From positions 124,001 through 188,000 of the forward strand of contig BROG01000916.1 of assembly GCA_030159075.1 (NCBI GenBank): a DNA stretch of 64,000 nt, written 5' to 3'. Shown in pieces: positions 63,001-64,000 of this stretch. The translations under genes were made by a program, and so were the position numbers. Each line of letters begins with the position of its first letter. Position 1 is the stretch's first letter. This stretch comes from Atrina japonica (Eukaryota > Mollusca > Bivalvia > Pterioida > Pinnidae). Under the pieces are notes generated by a model that saw only the letters and a list, made by a program, of their open reading frames with translations, was not told the DNA's origin and ran no database searches.

Positions 63001-64000
63001 GTTCAATCATATTACAAATGTACCTATACACAATTAAAACTAGGGCTGTCATTGATGAGAAATTAGGTATCTATAAGTAAAAAGTATTGATAAATCGAAT
63101 AATATGGTACTTCAAGGAATAATGCATTCAAAATATATAGATTCATTATAATATCAGGGGTCGAAATTAACTTTTCAAACCTGGCAGCCAGTCGGGCCAG
63201 TAGGATTTAATTTCTACTGGCCCACATATAAAAAAACATAAGATAAATTAAAATAACATTTTTATTGTAGCCTAGCAATTTCTCAGTGCATTATTTTTAG
63301 TAAATGAACACAATCCATAGTAGACTATATTCAAATAAGAAAAAACCAGTGACGTTCATTCACAGTTTATCTACATAATCTGGATCCAACTCAGTTCCGA
63401 CATCCTGGAATTCCTGCTCCTCCTCAACCTATGGGGGTCCATATGGATGAGTAAATTGACCTCCTAATTTCTATTGAAACGTCGAGGTCATGCTTCAGGT
63501 AGACGCAATTTCGATGTTCATAAAACACGTGGGAAAAATCTTTGGCTGACAGGCCTCCGTTGAGACGTCAATTTTTCGTTTATTTTCGCTTGACATGCAG
63601 AAAATACTCACAATTTGGGTTTATAAATAGTCCATCTGTAAGAATTCATTATTAATTTTTATATGAGGCACGTTAAAACAATGTTAACATTTATCGTAAT
63701 TGTTTACTAGTTCCTATGTCCACCATTACAATTTTAACCCAGGTCACGCGAGACACAAATTGGGAAAAAAGGAATTTTTTTTTAGTTATTTATTGAATAC
63801 TACTTTATACTTAAGTAAAATTTCTAAAAACAAAAACTGCTAATTAAAAACACAAAGGAGATTAAAACGATTATGTCGCAGAGTAAGTTAAATGCACACA
63901 TTTAAAGTGTGAAAAAGAAATTCCCTCTTTTTGGCCTAAATTGTGTCTCGCGCGACTTCGCGTGACCTCAGTTCGATTTGTAATGGTGGACATAGGGATT
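60038..64000. other. Upstream DNA: probable first intron and/or intergenic
   Basis: Begins at the 5' UTR acceptor of PRRC2, so the promoter and first noncoding exon lie here or beyond 64000. I could not place them. Repeats include hAT-like fragments at 60961 and 63045, 'ggggtcgaaattaac..gggccagtaggatttaatttc' at 63159, a segment at 61515-61590 similar to 59226-59330, and the inverted-repeat element at 63713. Confidence 0.65.
63713..63996. mobile_element. Inverted-repeat element (about 284 bp) at the window edge
   Basis: Left arm CCTATGTCCACCATTACA at 63713 continues 'aggtcacgcgagacacaaat'. The right arm read in reverse gives CCTATGTCCACCATTACA, 'gaggtcacgcga' and 'gcgagacacaattt', ending at 63996. 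Arms are about 60 bp with small indels. The right flank is nearly cut by the window end, so a target duplication cannot be judged. Confidence 0.82.

Overview
This is a eukaryotic, animal window: AT-rich, with short exons, GT-AG introns, polyA/TA microsatellites, tRNA-derived SINEs and many small inverted-repeat elements. The repeat vocabulary (SINEs with AT-rich tails, the 'caaagggcaataactctg' long-period repeats, the 'ggtggtctttata' repeats, the GGCGTCGGAA/poly-C element) suggests a lophotrochozoan, most likely a bivalve mollusc. That assignment is an inference from family resemblance, not a search result.

One gene dominates. A PRRC2 (BAT2-like, proline-rich coiled-coil 2) orthologue runs right to left on the minus strand from about 60037 (5' UTR/start exon) to 10446 (stop), with a probable long 3' UTR down to about 8140. 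I could assemble 37 coding exons by hand. Every one is bounded by GT..AG, every intron phase matches, and the sum is 8130 nt (2709 codons plus stop) with no internal stop. The protein carries the family landmarks in order: the N-terminal BAT2_N block, the EFPTL and YGPGPSLRPQ blocks, LKEFD..EGWAGAQGEIDY, a charged coiled coil, PPRFQKQQ, an RG/RGG-rich centre, NEEWETASESSD, IDINNYA, KLPPRLA, DLNFKIASVKSFWE, and a Q/P/N-rich prion-like C-terminal third ending in a short charged helix. PRRC2 proteins are cytoplasmic RNA- and ribosome-associated factors linked to stress granules and to leaky scanning during translation initiation; the Drosophila orthologue is nocte.

Layout: 1-8140 downstream intergenic repeats, with two weak exon-like segments that may belong to a neighbouring gene; 8140-10445 probable 3' UTR; 10446-59976 coding region with introns; 59977-60037 5' UTR portion with an in-frame stop and a short overlapping uORF; 60038-64000 upstream intron/intergenic DNA ending in an inverted-repeat element. 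The introns hold most of the unusual material: a ~1 kb tandem duplication in intron 29 that carries a relic of exon 30, a decayed hAT-type transposase in intron 15, a four-copy ~91 bp TTAA-flanked MITE family, SINEs with perfect target-site duplications, a 1075 bp element with CAGGGTTTTCCC ends, and several minisatellites.

I found no bacterial, CRISPR, viral or toxin features and no convincing functional tRNA or rRNA gene. The most interesting biological hypothesis is that the PRRC2 messenger itself carries a weak-context uORF overlapping its start, the kind of leader on which PRRC2 proteins are reported to act.
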